Below, in pieces: positions 41,344 through 53,155 of a DNA stretch of 53,155 nt (position 1 is its first letter; each line of letters starts with the position of its first letter). Location of the stretch: NCBI GenBank assembly GCA_000787465.1, contig JSYX01000213.1, forward strand, positions 1 to 53,155, given 5' to 3'. The DNA is from Thermomucor indicae-seudaticae (Eukaryota; Mucoromycota; Mucoromycetes; Mucorales; Lichtheimiaceae). The notes under the pieces were generated by a model. The model did not search any database, had not been told where the DNA came from, and saw only the letters and a program-made list of their open reading frames with translations. Position numbers and translations under genes: made by a program.

Positions 41344-44300
41344 CTAATAACCAGGATGTTGTGGCGGTGAACGAACAGGGGGAGGCTGTCCAGATGGAGG
41401 TCGATAAGAAGGATAGTAACCTGACCCGGCTTTGCCAGGCGCCTCTTTGGACGGGTCAAAGTAATGCATTGGCGGTGCATGGATAGACGACGATAGATCC
41501 GACGCATTCGTATAGTTTGAGACAGTATCATCGTCAACAACTCCCAGTTGCTGTTGCAGCAAGGGTCGCTCGCCCTCGTCTTCCATGATCGCATGTGTCA
41601 TGTGAACAGGCCCTAGCTCGCGTAATTTGCGTTCTCTCCGTCGAACAGACCGGATACGCCTTCGTTCATAATCTTCCCAACGCCTCAATGGCACCTTGGA
41701 AGGATCAAAGACACCGTCCTTTTTGCCGTGATGGTCACCTTTGACTTCTCCGGATACTTTACGTGTCTCACCCCACGAAAAGTCATCAAAGTGCCAAAAG
41801 GAGTAGACTGGCAGTATAAAGTTCCAGACAGGCAAGGCGAGGAGATATACTATCATCCAGCAGAGATAGACCCATTTCTTAGTCGTAATAAGGATAAGGA
41901 ACGCAGGCGAAAACAAGACAATGATCAACAGAATGAGTGGCACCGCAACCGTGAAGCTGGTGATCTTGGTCCTTGCCATGGATGTGATCAACACAATCGT
42001 CAAGACAATAGCGACCGGAAGAGTCAGTGTGCCAACTAGATCCATCATCACCACAAACTGCATCGAAAAGCAGAACGTGCCACACAGATTTCGCACCAAT
42101 ACGAGCTCAAACAGGTTATGAATGGTCGAATTAATCCAGCGACGTCGTTGTGATAACAGAACCTTGAACTCATCGGGGACAATCGTTTTACATATCTAAC
42201 ACGCTTTCCTGTTCAGTTTTCACAACCGATCTTTAGGCAGTATAGAAAGAAACTTACAGCATGCGGTGTGAACACCATCTTACGATAAGGGAAATTTCGA
42301 AGCATCAGCGTCGTCAGAAACCGATCTTCACCCAGCAAAAGCAAATTCTTTTGATGGAGCGTATCCACAATGTTTTGAGAATATTCTTGCACAATTTCAG
42401 GTTTGGTAATGATGGGGACCCAGTCCCCGTCGCCTTTGCGGGCCTTGAGTCTGTACATGCAAAAGCATCCAGGCAGACAAGTAACGCCACCAAAGACCGA
42501 CTCGAATCCTTTGGCAAGGTGGTGCGAAATGAAATACTCGTACACTTGGATGGCGCTGACCCAGGAACTTCGCTTGTTGGCGATCTTTGTTTCCCCGCAG
42601 AGACCCATAATCAAATTGTCGTTCACCATGCAGTTCACCAATAACCGCAACGAAGATGGATACACTTTGGTATCTGCATCCACCTATAGAGGGTAAGGAA
42701 TGACATCAATGCCTTATCTCCTATACTCTTTTTCCTGGTTCACTATGCCGTACCATTAGCACGAGCTCGAAATAGTCTGGAGTGACGCCCATGAGATATT
42801 GCACTTTACGGAACAAGTCGTAATCCAAAGGCGTCATGCGGTCATTATACGTTACTCGGCTGAAAAAGTTCATCAAGATCAACTGCGAATCGCGTTTGCC
42901 TCTGTTGCCAGGTTTCGGTTTGCCTTCTTCGTCCGGGTTACCGCATTTGACCACGAGTATCATCGGTACCTTGTGCCCTTTACACACTAGATGCAATTTC
43001 AGCTTTCGTTCATGTATCCGCCATTTTTTCCCTTTTCTCTTACCATAATGCCCAGCATATACTTTGGCGCGATTGTATTGTTTTGCTCCGTCTGCAACAG
43101 CAATATACGGCATGGGCTCCGGGTTGCGAAACTCGGGTCTGTCAAACGTCATGAGAGACAAACATATATCTGGGGTCGAGATCTTTTCGCCACTGCCAGT
43201 AATCAAGCCATCCGCAATCAGAAACAAGAGTTTGCGCTCATCTGGGTAATCGGTTTTCGAGAGCGACTCGACGGTTGCCCGGATACCATCCAGACCTTCC
43301 GAGTAACATGTGATTAACAAGACCGTATACAAGTCGTTGCCGACATGATCCGTGAAGCTCGCCAGCGTTGTGCCTGAATCTAACCGTGGCACGGCTGGCG
43401 GCTTTGTCTTTTTGATATCGGCCATTTCCATTGTTGTCCGGGCGTGCGAGTAGCGAGCAATCGATGCGGCAGAGGAGGACGGCGGAGTACGCGACATTTT
43501 CCACGAAAGACACCATGCGAATATCAAGGCCATAAAGAACCGCGCCAGGACAATAGAAAGCACGACTGCCAGTGCAAAAAACAAGACAAGACTCGCAGCA
43601 AAGCATCCTGGCGTTGTCTTGTCAATGTAGCCAGCGCGATACTTGTTGATCAGACAGTTGATGGATGCTTTCAGTTCAGGGTGCCGAAAGAACTGCTTTG
43701 TGCCGTCTCTTCCGCCCTCTGCAAATGAGCTGTTGAGAATGGATCGGATTACGGTGTCCAGGGCGTCGCCAGCAACAGGTTCTGGATACGCGTTGATATA
43801 GGGATCAATGTTGAGGACGGTACCGTCAATCACAAAGTAATGCGTCAGGTTTGGGGACGCCAGTTGTGTCCAATCGTAACCGACAAGTCGCGTCGTATTT
43901 ACAAGTTTAAGTTTGTCGAACGTCGATTGCGATAGCGTTCCAAGCACACAGTCCTCTTTGCTACAAGGATCAAACGTTACGGCCTTGAATTGCGAAGCGA
44001 TGCTATTGCCCGTGTCAAGACAAGCCGGGATATGCGCGCCATGCTCAAAGTAATTCGTAATGTCTGTACCTGGCACTTGCGCGATTGTAAACAGATCCAC
44101 GTTGTCTTCAATGTCTGCTTTTGTAATGTTGAATTGCCAACCAGAGATGCCCAGCAGTGACGCTATGCATTTTGGCTGCAGCGTTTAATATCTGATTTTG
44201 TCTGGAAATGGGAGAGAGCTTACCGCTATTGATCGTGTCGTTGTAGGATGCATAATTGGCGCTATTGTTGGCTTGGTCCGGAGGACACATGACTGAACTC

Positions 44301-44731
44301 AGACCGATCGTAATAAAGGCGACGAATCCACCCATACAAGCGATAATGAAGCATAGCGTAATCTTTTCGCGCCAGGCCTGCTGCATCCCTTTATCAGTTT
44401 TGCCCATGGCTCGAAGCATGGGCGGAATAGCCCAAAAGGTGACGATCCTTGAAAAGAGTACCCAGGGGTCAAACAGACTAAGACTCGAGGTCTGTTTGCC
44501 GGTTAAAAGTGGCGGTGGTTCTTGGTATCTGTCAGGTCGAATCAAGGTACGTCCACGCTGAATATTCTGGCTGGCATTTGCAATACTATTTGCGCCAGGT
44601 GCCATTCTACGAGTTGGTGCGCGGCCGAGTGTTGTCGGTCGCCGGCCGACTGTTGCATTATTATATTGTTGATCTACAGCTGATGTGTATGCCGGTCCGC
44701 CAGGGCCCACAGCCTGACTATACGTGTTCAT
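41344..44731 (-). CDS. chitin synthase, class IV-type
   Basis: Processive family 2 glycosyltransferase that extends chitin from UDP-GlcNAc at the plasma membrane or chitosomes. Five exons (44224-44731, 43044-44162, 42754-42977, 42258-42683, 41344-42195) give 3129 nt, 1042 aa. The N-terminus (about 70 residues) is disordered, followed by two transmembrane segments ([30 protein letters not shown]), a lumenal stretch, another membrane pair ([16 protein letters not shown]), then the catalytic core: [51 protein letters not shown], and QRRRW near residue 775. C-terminal helices ([14 protein letters not shown] etc.) end in a Pro/Gln-rich tail. The core motifs and layout fit the class IV (Chs3/ChsD) group. 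The intron at 42978-43043 is 66 nt and lacks stops, so its retention would add 22 residues. Confidence 0.94.
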
Positions 44732-45551
44732 TTTTGTTCAAGTTGTCGTCGGATTGACTCGATAACACGATAGAGAGAGAAAGATAAAATCGACAAGAGA
44801 GAGAGGGGGTAAAAAGATATATTTATATTCAGAAAGAAGGGGCAGAGTCAATCGAGTGAGGGGGCAGTGATAAAGCACATGAATTAGCAAATCATCAAAG
44901 GAAAGGACACAGAGAACCGGGGAAGAAAGAGCAAAAAGGTGATGGGGAAAAAGTTTATTTTTATATCCGTTTCCAGGAACAACTAGCGGGCCAGGAAATT
45001 TTCTGATCCAATTAAGGGATCGACGTTGAAGCTGCACGAAATAACTGTGCAGTGGGTGCTTCAGATATACCAGAAAGCTAATACTGATCCATGTGTAATA
45101 GACATCAAAGCATATCTTAAGTGCCATTCATCTTCAAACGACGTGCATACATAACATTGACCGATACATTCGTGCCTTTTCATCCGTGTTCCACAATCTT
45201 TGCTGCCATTTCTACGTCTGACAAATCAGGGTCCAGGTATACTGTCTCTGTGCATTAGCCACTGTACGTGATATTTTACGTTTATCTTCAGGGTGTTTCA
45301 GAGAAATAATTTATATCTATGGTGATCGACCCACATCCGCCGGAAAAACCATCCGAGTAACTTCAGACACTTACACAAAACGCCAATCACAATTCTTCAT
45401 CTCACACGTGAAAAAATGCGCTAACCGTTATCTAATCGAAGCACAAAAAAGGACTAAACTATAGCGCATGACGAGCCAATCATAAAAGCGCCAAAGCAAA
45501 CAATAGAAACCTGCGTACCAAATCTTTCTACGGCTAAATTCAATGCAGAAA
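44732..45551. other. intergenic upstream of chitin synthase
   Basis: About 820 bp including the chitin synthase promoter. A GA-rich purine tract lies at 44770-44812. Other open frames are AT-rich and unlike any protein I know. Confidence 0.5.
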
Positions 45552-46645
45552 TCAATGACGTTGCTGCTTTATTCCACTCAAACTTTCCAGGTACTCTTCT
45601 CGTGAACTAACAACCTTGAGCTTCTGCTTTTTGGTGGCATACAGACTCTCGTACACTCGATCCGCTTGTGGCGTCTTAGGCAACAGAAGGCGTTAAAACT
45701 TCGTGTCAGGAAAACTTCTTCTCGAGTAAGACTTACCCGCTTGTCGTAATAAATGACAGGTACCCAAGCTTCTTCTTCTGCATTTCGTACCGCCAACGAA
45801 TAGGCATTGCGTCGCATTGGAGTTTCTCTTTCACCACTTTTCATGGTTACCTACGCATTTTTTTTGTTCAGTGCAAACCCCAGAGTACCTAGTTTGACGG
45901 ACTCTCTCACCTGCACAGCTTGTGCTTTGGCTTCTGGGGGTGTTGATTTCTGTTCCTCGCTCTTTTCTGCATCCTGGATTCGTTTATTGGCAGCCTTGAA
46001 TTTCTCATCGATCTTGTCGATATACTTGAACGCCGGCCGCATCTGCACCGTACTCCTGACAGGTGTTAAATGCAATTCGCCTATTATATCTCTCTCATTC
46101 AGCAACCCTTCCCATCGTTATTCCGAGTTGCAATTACCGTCATGAAGGACACCCACAACATATTTCGTCTGTGCAGGCACTTCGGTCGAACTCAGTGTCA
46201 TTCGATCCAGCAGTTCCTCCTCCTTTTTTGTCGTTGTTGACCGCCCATACATTTGTTGTTCTTCTTGTTCCTCCATCCGTTTATCATAGGCTGTCTTGAT
46301 CGGTTTGTCATTCATGCCCATGGCGAAATCTTCGCCTCGTTCGGTGCTGTAATACTCGGACCGCGTGTCGATAGGAAGATCCAACTCGAGTAGATTCGCC
46401 CGTGGCTTGATCCGTGCGGCCATGGGTCCATTCCGGCTTGTGAACGGCGCATTCCGCAATGGATACTGAATCACGTACAGGTAGGGCGCGAGTTGGTTGC
46501 TTAAATAGACGGGTATCTCGGATAACACTTCGTCATCCTCATTATCGTCCGCGGTGTTAAACCCAACACTGGGCGCAGTTGTAAGATCGCTGCCAAACAC
46601 TTGAGGACCCTCTGGCGTTGCTGTTCGTGAAGCCGGTGTTGACAT
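45552..46645 (-). CDS. RPC37: RNA polymerase III subunit Rpc37 (POLR3E, Sin-like)
   Basis: Subunit of the TFIIF-like Rpc37-Rpc53 module of RNA polymerase III, needed for initiation and termination on tRNA and 5S genes. Four exons (46138-46645, 45911-46080, 45737-45850, 45552-45674) total 915 nt, 304 aa. The Sin_N-type domain shows EIPVYLSNQLAPYLYVIQYP, then RIKPRANLLELDLPIDTRSE, YVVGVLHDGELHLTPV across the first intron, MRPAFKYIDKIDE, and EEAWVPVIYYD near the end. I place the start at MSTPASRT (46645), leaving an acidic lead-in; an in-frame ATG at 46699 would add 18 residues unlike the family. All introns are 57-62 nt and GT-AG. The protein is about the size of yeast Rpc37 (282 aa) and far shorter than animal POLR3E. 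Confidence 0.92.
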
Positions 46646-46960
46646 TGTTAGACAGTAGAAAAATGTCCTTAAAAGTTGGGCACGCAGTACATTAGCCACA
46701 GTCTAATTAAGGTTCCGCTGTGTCTTTCTTAGACCATTGCATGAAAGCAGTAACTCGATACAGACGTTATCCATCCATGCGATGTCCTCAGTGGGCAAAA
46801 GTCTTTTAATGGTCGAAAGTGTAGCCTTATGTAAAATGCAGACAAAAGGTAATAAACAATTGAAGGCAACAAATGCATCAATATAATGATTATGACGAGG
46901 GCAGGTACTAGTACAGAGCAGTATAAGTTAAAAACATTATCACTCGGACAAAAAGACTGT
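46646..46960. other. intergenic between RPC37 and D2HGDH
   Basis: 315 bp with no coding signal. It should contain the RPC37 promoter and the 3' end of the dehydrogenase gene. Confidence 0.5.
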
Positions 46961-49184
<2,224 letters not shown>

Positions 49185-49573
49185 GACTCAAACGAGGAGC
49201 GAGAAAAGGAATAAAAAGCGTAGACGCTCAACCGGCAGGGACAAAAACGCCGCTCATCAAAAAGAGATCTTCTGATGTGACGCAAAAATTTCATTACTCC
49301 ACACATATCGCTGCATAGGAAATTGAACTAATTCATTGCTGCAGTGGTTTCGACTCTATTGACAGCTGCAGGTATGAACCAGAAGCATACACTACTAGAA
49401 ACATAGGGCATCTATCGTCTGCTTTAAACATCAAGACGTGTACAAATAAAAGTATCAGAACAGAATGTGGAAATCTAGGCTAATACCAAGCTAAAGGAAA
49501 TAATAAGTAAGGGGTTTCCGCCCTAGAGAGACATGCGTCAAAATATGCTTACTGTAATCGTCAACCGTTTTTA
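49185..49573. other. gap between D2HGDH start and Fanzor stop
   Basis: 389 bp on the 5' side of D2HGDH and the 3' side of the Fanzor ORF. It must hold the D2HGDH promoter, and is where a Fanzor guide (omega) RNA and right end would lie. No clear terminal repeat visible by eye. Confidence 0.45.
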
Positions 49574-52468
49574 TTACGGTGAATCCTTGCAAAACATCTG
49601 CGGTCTTGGAGCGTTTCCGATGATTGTGGTGGAGATGTAATGCATATTGCGAGCTGCGTTCCTGTCCCTCTGCCACACTGTACCACAACTGAAAGAATAG
49701 GGTTAGATCATACAAAAAAAATATGCAAATGCCTAATACCTCTTGCAAGTTTTTACAGCGTGCAAAGTGGCTGCAGCATCGCCCGCTATTGCCATGTTCT
49801 CCATATCTCGTTTCCTGCAGTCAGGTTTACTGCATACTTGACTTGTATAATACTCATCCACGGACACGAGGACAGCTTCTCCCGCGACTCTGCTTGCTTC
49901 AGTAGCCTCTTGCAGCGTTTCGCCAGGGCAGCGTAATGTACACCTTTCATTGTTCCGGCAAAATCCGCAGAACCCCAAGCTATCAAAGGGATCCTCGTGT
50001 CATCCGCAACAAAACTGCTTGCTTTCCATTTACTGCAAAGAGATATAAATACGTTGAAGATCAGTGTCATTATCGTCAGTCACTGTGTGTATATCACCTT
50101 TTCTTGGTACCATTCGCTGTTGGTAGTACCTTGTCATCCACCTGGTCCTTTTTCTTGCGGGGGCGTCTCCACCTGGTATCTTCCACCTGTCCCTCCTGCG
50201 TTTTCTTCTTTTTGTTTCTCGACATTCTACCCGCATACTTGGAACCGCCGTCGATAAGAACTCGGACAAGCTCATCATCTACCCTTTGGCGGCCGATATA
50301 GTTCAAAAACCGAAGATTTATAACTTCTTTGTCGTAAAACTTGGTCAATGCGTCGAACCGATCCAGGAGACCCTTAACATGCTCGTCAAAGACATTGCTC
50401 TGTGCTGTCGCCGCAGATGGGATCTTGGTTTCGAGCTCGCCGATTTTAGCATTTTTCTTCCATACAGATAACTTCGCTTGGGTCAGGTCGTAGCCTGCGA
50501 CATGGTAGTACTCCTTTGCGCTGAATTGGCGCACTTGATGTGGTTGAGAGCCATGGCCGTCTACAGCAACAAAAGGCTGTGTAACGCCAGGATCCGCTGC
50601 CCACAGATGGAAATCTTCGACAAGTTCGTCTGAGCTGAAGTCTTCAAGCTCGAGATCTGGAAGCTTCTCTTGAGCGGCTTGAGTGCGGCTGGCACATGTG
50701 AAGCTTATGGAACATCCATCGGTTCGTAATGTATTCATAAAATATTTGGATGCGGTGGTACTATCTTCATCAAGACCGGACGCTGGCAAATTAAAGACCG
50801 TTTTGTAGAGCTTCGCCTTCGCAACATCATCTTTGGGACGCGTCGTCTTTATATGCTCGTTCCCCGCAATAAATGCGTCAGTGTCTGCCAGTCAACTGTC
50901 ACATGTTTGAGCGCCATTGTATACTGAGGCATAATCTTGAAAAGAGATTCAGGCTGAAGATATGCGTATGCTTCCGGTATAAAACATTCACTCCTGGCGA
51001 CATTTGTGGGGGAAGCCAAGTAGAGCTTTGAATTTTCTATCCTTGACACGGCGTCTTGAACCGTCTGTTGCAGCTTCTAGAAGCTGTCAGAATTGAACGC
51101 TGATACCGTAAGAGGCTTTCCCTTGTTCACTGAATTCAGAACTGATGTGGTCACCCTGCTTCGCCGACGACGACCTAGTTGCTGCCATTCAGGTAGTCTT
51201 CGGCACACTTCGTACACCCAGGTTCTTGTAGGTTCGGTCTTCACTTCGTCGGTAGCGGCAGCGAGCGTTTCATTCCTTGCTTCAATTTCCTTCAGCATTT
51301 TATACATAGAAATGAGATACTTCTCTGGGTGGGCGCACCGGTCCTCCATCGTTCCTGGTTTGCCAGTAGGCTGCAAGTTGATGGATGCGCTAAGCTGATG
51401 AACAGCAGCGATCAAGGCATTGTCTTGTTTTACCGAATTTGGCCATGCTGCCGATCCGCCCGCCCGCAAGTCGTATATGTAGCATGAGAGTTTAATTATC
51501 TCTTTCGCCTTGAGCTGTATCTAAGGTCATTTTTGGGTATATTGTGTTTATTACAGCGAGAGAATACGATCATCGTACCTTTTGCTCCTTTTTCAACTTG
51601 GACTTAATGTAGGTGACAGCAATATGCTCAAATTGCTCGCTGACATAGTTTGTAAAGTTGGTGGCTGCTTCACGGGCTAAAATCGCCAGTGGATTCATAT
51701 ACACTTCGTCGCCATCAATGACTGTGCCGTTGTGCAGCTTCCTGTATTCTTCGAACTCATCTGTCATTTCAGTCGCGGGGACAGATGTGTTTGTAGTAGA
51801 TATTGATGTCTTGCACACGAGCTGCATGCATGCATAAAAGTAGGCTTGGCTAAAGAAAATTGAGAGAGGCTCATTCCCACGCTCTAGCCACCGCAACAGA
51901 AAATGGGTTGCAAAGAGTTCGCTTTTGGATTGCCACTTCACGCATTGTGCCAACCAGCTCGTTGATATTGGACATGAAGATGTCTTTGTCCTCTTCGCAC
52001 AACCGCAGTGATCCTTGCAGGCCCATTTTCACACTGAACATAATGGGTTTTGCGCCAAAGATCTCTCTGACACGCTCCTTCTTTTTTGGCTTATAGAACG
52101 TGCAATTTTTACTCGTTGTCTTTGAGTGCGGCTTGGAATCATCAGGTGCCAGCATCGAGGCATAGTTCACATGGTTTGGTATCCTTGTTTTTAGTTTCTT
52201 CATCATGCCTGATTTTTCCTGAAATCCTTGCTCTCTTCAGCCCAGAACGTACACTCCCTTCATCCTGGAACTTTCTCTTGTACGTGCGCACGAGAGGTTG
52301 TGCTTCTGTCGGGCTTGTTAGATTAGACGCCGTGTTCCTCGTGCTCAACCATACCTGGACCAGGCGCTGACGCCTTCTTCCGTGTGTAGAATTCACACTT
52401 GGATGACCTTGCGTCGCGATGGCCTTCCTGACCGCAACGTTTGCAAACTGAGGGGAGCCGTTAGACAA
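49574..52468 (-). mobile_element. Fanzor (eukaryotic TnpB-like RNA-guided nuclease), disrupted
   Basis: Minus-strand pieces, in order, give an N-terminal CxxC...HSKTTSKNCTFYKP zinc-knuckle-like region, a helical middle (SELFATHFLLRWLERGNEPL, KAKEIIKLSCYIYDLR), FNLPASGLDEDST, RuvC-I WAADPGVTQPFVAVDGHG, KWKASSFVADDTRIPLIAWG, RuvC-II VSVDEYYTSQVC, and a zinc ribbon with RuvC-III CKSCGTVWQRDRNAARNM. The catalytic Asp, Glu and Asp are kept. Introns 51515-51578, 50033-50097 and 49689-49739 (all GT-AG) each restore conserved motifs, so it is a genuine eukaryotic gene. The frame breaks at the G-run 49881-49883, the G-run 50862-50865, the A-run 51923-51926 and around 52140-52165. A TAG at 51077-51079 vanishes if a 54-nt intron (51077-51130) is spliced. 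The 5' end and element borders are not resolved. Fanzors are RNA-guided DNA endonucleases carried by transposons. Confidence 0.8.
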
Positions 52469-52660
52469 AGGTTGGCTGTTAATGACCTTGGGCTCTGAGA
52501 TGGATCAATACATATTAACAGTGTCCTTTTCAGTTTTCTCAACGTTGATACGCATCAGCTTATCTCGCTTCTTCTGGATGATTCTGGCTCTCCAGCGATC
52601 AAAAGGTAGCATACTTCACAGTTAGAATGTAAGATGAAGAAAGGGTGAAACAAGCGGATG
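52469..52660 (-). other. possible Fanzor 5' region
   Basis: Contains a minus-strand open stretch (RWRARIIQKKRDKLMRINVE) compatible with a basic N-terminal exon of the Fanzor, but no ATG or splice site I can confirm. Confidence 0.3.
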
Positions 52661-53002
52661 TCAAAGTTTCGCATAAATGAACACGTTTTGGCCCGAAATC
52701 ACAAAAAACCAGTAACTTTGGATCGAAAACCTGTTCTCCACAAGCTCAACTATAGAGACCTGGGAGTTTGGTCCCGCTGACAATTGCCATGAATTAACGA
52801 GCACTAAATCGACGAGAAACTGGCAGGACCCCTTAAAATGTATGGCTTCCTTGCGACATTGAATCCAGTCTGTAGCAGTACAGGATTTTCCCTTTAATTT
52901 TACGTTTGAACTTAGGAAGTCTGCGTCGGACTTAAAATCCACTTTGCATGAAGAAATTTCATTTTGCACTCGGCTGGGAAAAAAATCTGCGCTGACACTC
53001 AC
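52661..53002 (-). CDS. unrecognised ORF upstream of the Fanzor locus
   Basis: 114 codons ending at 52661, with the frame open upstream of 53002 without a clear start. Residues such as VDFKSDADFLSSNVKLKGKS and VNSWQLSAGPNSQVSIVELV look protein-like, with mixed polarity, but match no family I know. The window ends before any upstream exon could be confirmed. It may belong to a neighbouring gene or to the mobile element; a chance ORF is also possible. Confidence 0.25.
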   Translation of the reverse strand: MSVSADFFPSRVQNEISSCKVDFKSDADFLSSNVKLKGKSCTATDWIQCRKEAIHFKGSCQFLVDLVLVNSWQLSAGPNSQVSIVELVENRFSIQSYWFFVISGQNVFIYAKL

Positions 53003-53155
53003 CTCTGCTGTGCGTTGAGGCTTACCTTGTTTACGTTCTCTGGAATGGCTTTGCGCTCGTGATTGGCATCATCTCAAATGTACATTGCACTAGTTATTTG
53101 CTGGTTTTGCTTTGTTATAGAATGACATTACGCCAGGTTCTGCGTCAAAGTCTTT

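Noticed and set aside
42721..44100. Chitin synthase exons 2-3 as one uninterrupted exon.
   Set aside because: The frame is open, but 22 residues would split the conserved VYAGHYG-HxVPMI motif; GT-AG ends support an intron.
49574..52468. Bacterial TnpB/IS605 contamination.
   Set aside because: The coding blocks are interrupted by short GT-AG introns whose removal restores conserved motifs, and flanking genes are fungal.

Overview
This window comes from an intron-rich filamentous fungus of an early-diverging lineage, most likely Mucoromycota. The evidence is many 50-80 nt introns with GTAAGT/GTATGT donors, fungal gene content (ATP12, SPT3, YPI1, CSE1, RPC37, alpha-actinin, class IV-type chitin synthase, a medusa-type regulator, a Sec7 Arf-GEF), and Fanzor (eukaryotic TnpB-like) sequences of the type common in these fungi. 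There are about 21 recognisable genes, most of them single-copy housekeeping genes, in a compact layout with convergent gaps as short as 25-75 bp. I placed roughly 100 introns by hand. For every fully mapped gene the exon lengths sum to a whole number of codons. The WDR7-like gene was mapped only at its 5' end, and one small glycine-rich gene would not close.

Layout. 1-8.1 kb: beta-tubulin 3' end, an MFS sugar transporter, ATP12, a four-CBS protein and SPT3. 8.1-9.5 kb: a broken ThrE/PRM10-type transporter gene. 10-11.6 kb: YPI1, a Fanzor C-terminal remnant and an unrecognised short ORF. 11.9-15.7 kb: a large intronless Sec7/PH protein. 16.1-24.2 kb, all plus strand: XPF-type repair nuclease, G-protein gamma subunit, CSE1 exportin. 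25.3-28.5 kb, minus strand: a medA-like protein with a Q-rich tandem repeat and an HSF-domain transcription factor. 29.5-36.1 kb: a FIST-domain protein convergent with a WDR7/rabconnectin-3-beta homologue. 36.4-40.4 kb: alpha-actinin convergent with TLS1 (C9orf78). 40.6-44.7 kb: a glycine-rich small protein and a chitin synthase. 45.5-49.2 kb: RPC37 and mitochondrial D-2-hydroxyglutarate dehydrogenase. 49.6-52.5 kb: a larger Fanzor locus immediately upstream of that dehydrogenase.

The most notable biology is the 49.6-52.5 kb Fanzor. It keeps the RuvC-like D/E/D residues, zinc-ribbon cysteines and several spliceosomal introns, but its frame is broken by small indels, mostly one-base contractions of homopolymers. 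It is either freshly dead or affected by sequence error, and a second, much shorter Fanzor fragment lies 38 kb away. Other points are four GC-AG introns (about 4 percent of those placed), a 13-nt microexon in alpha-actinin, a Sec7 domain with a substituted glutamic finger, and a decaying ThrE gene. I saw no tRNA, rRNA or CRISPR array.
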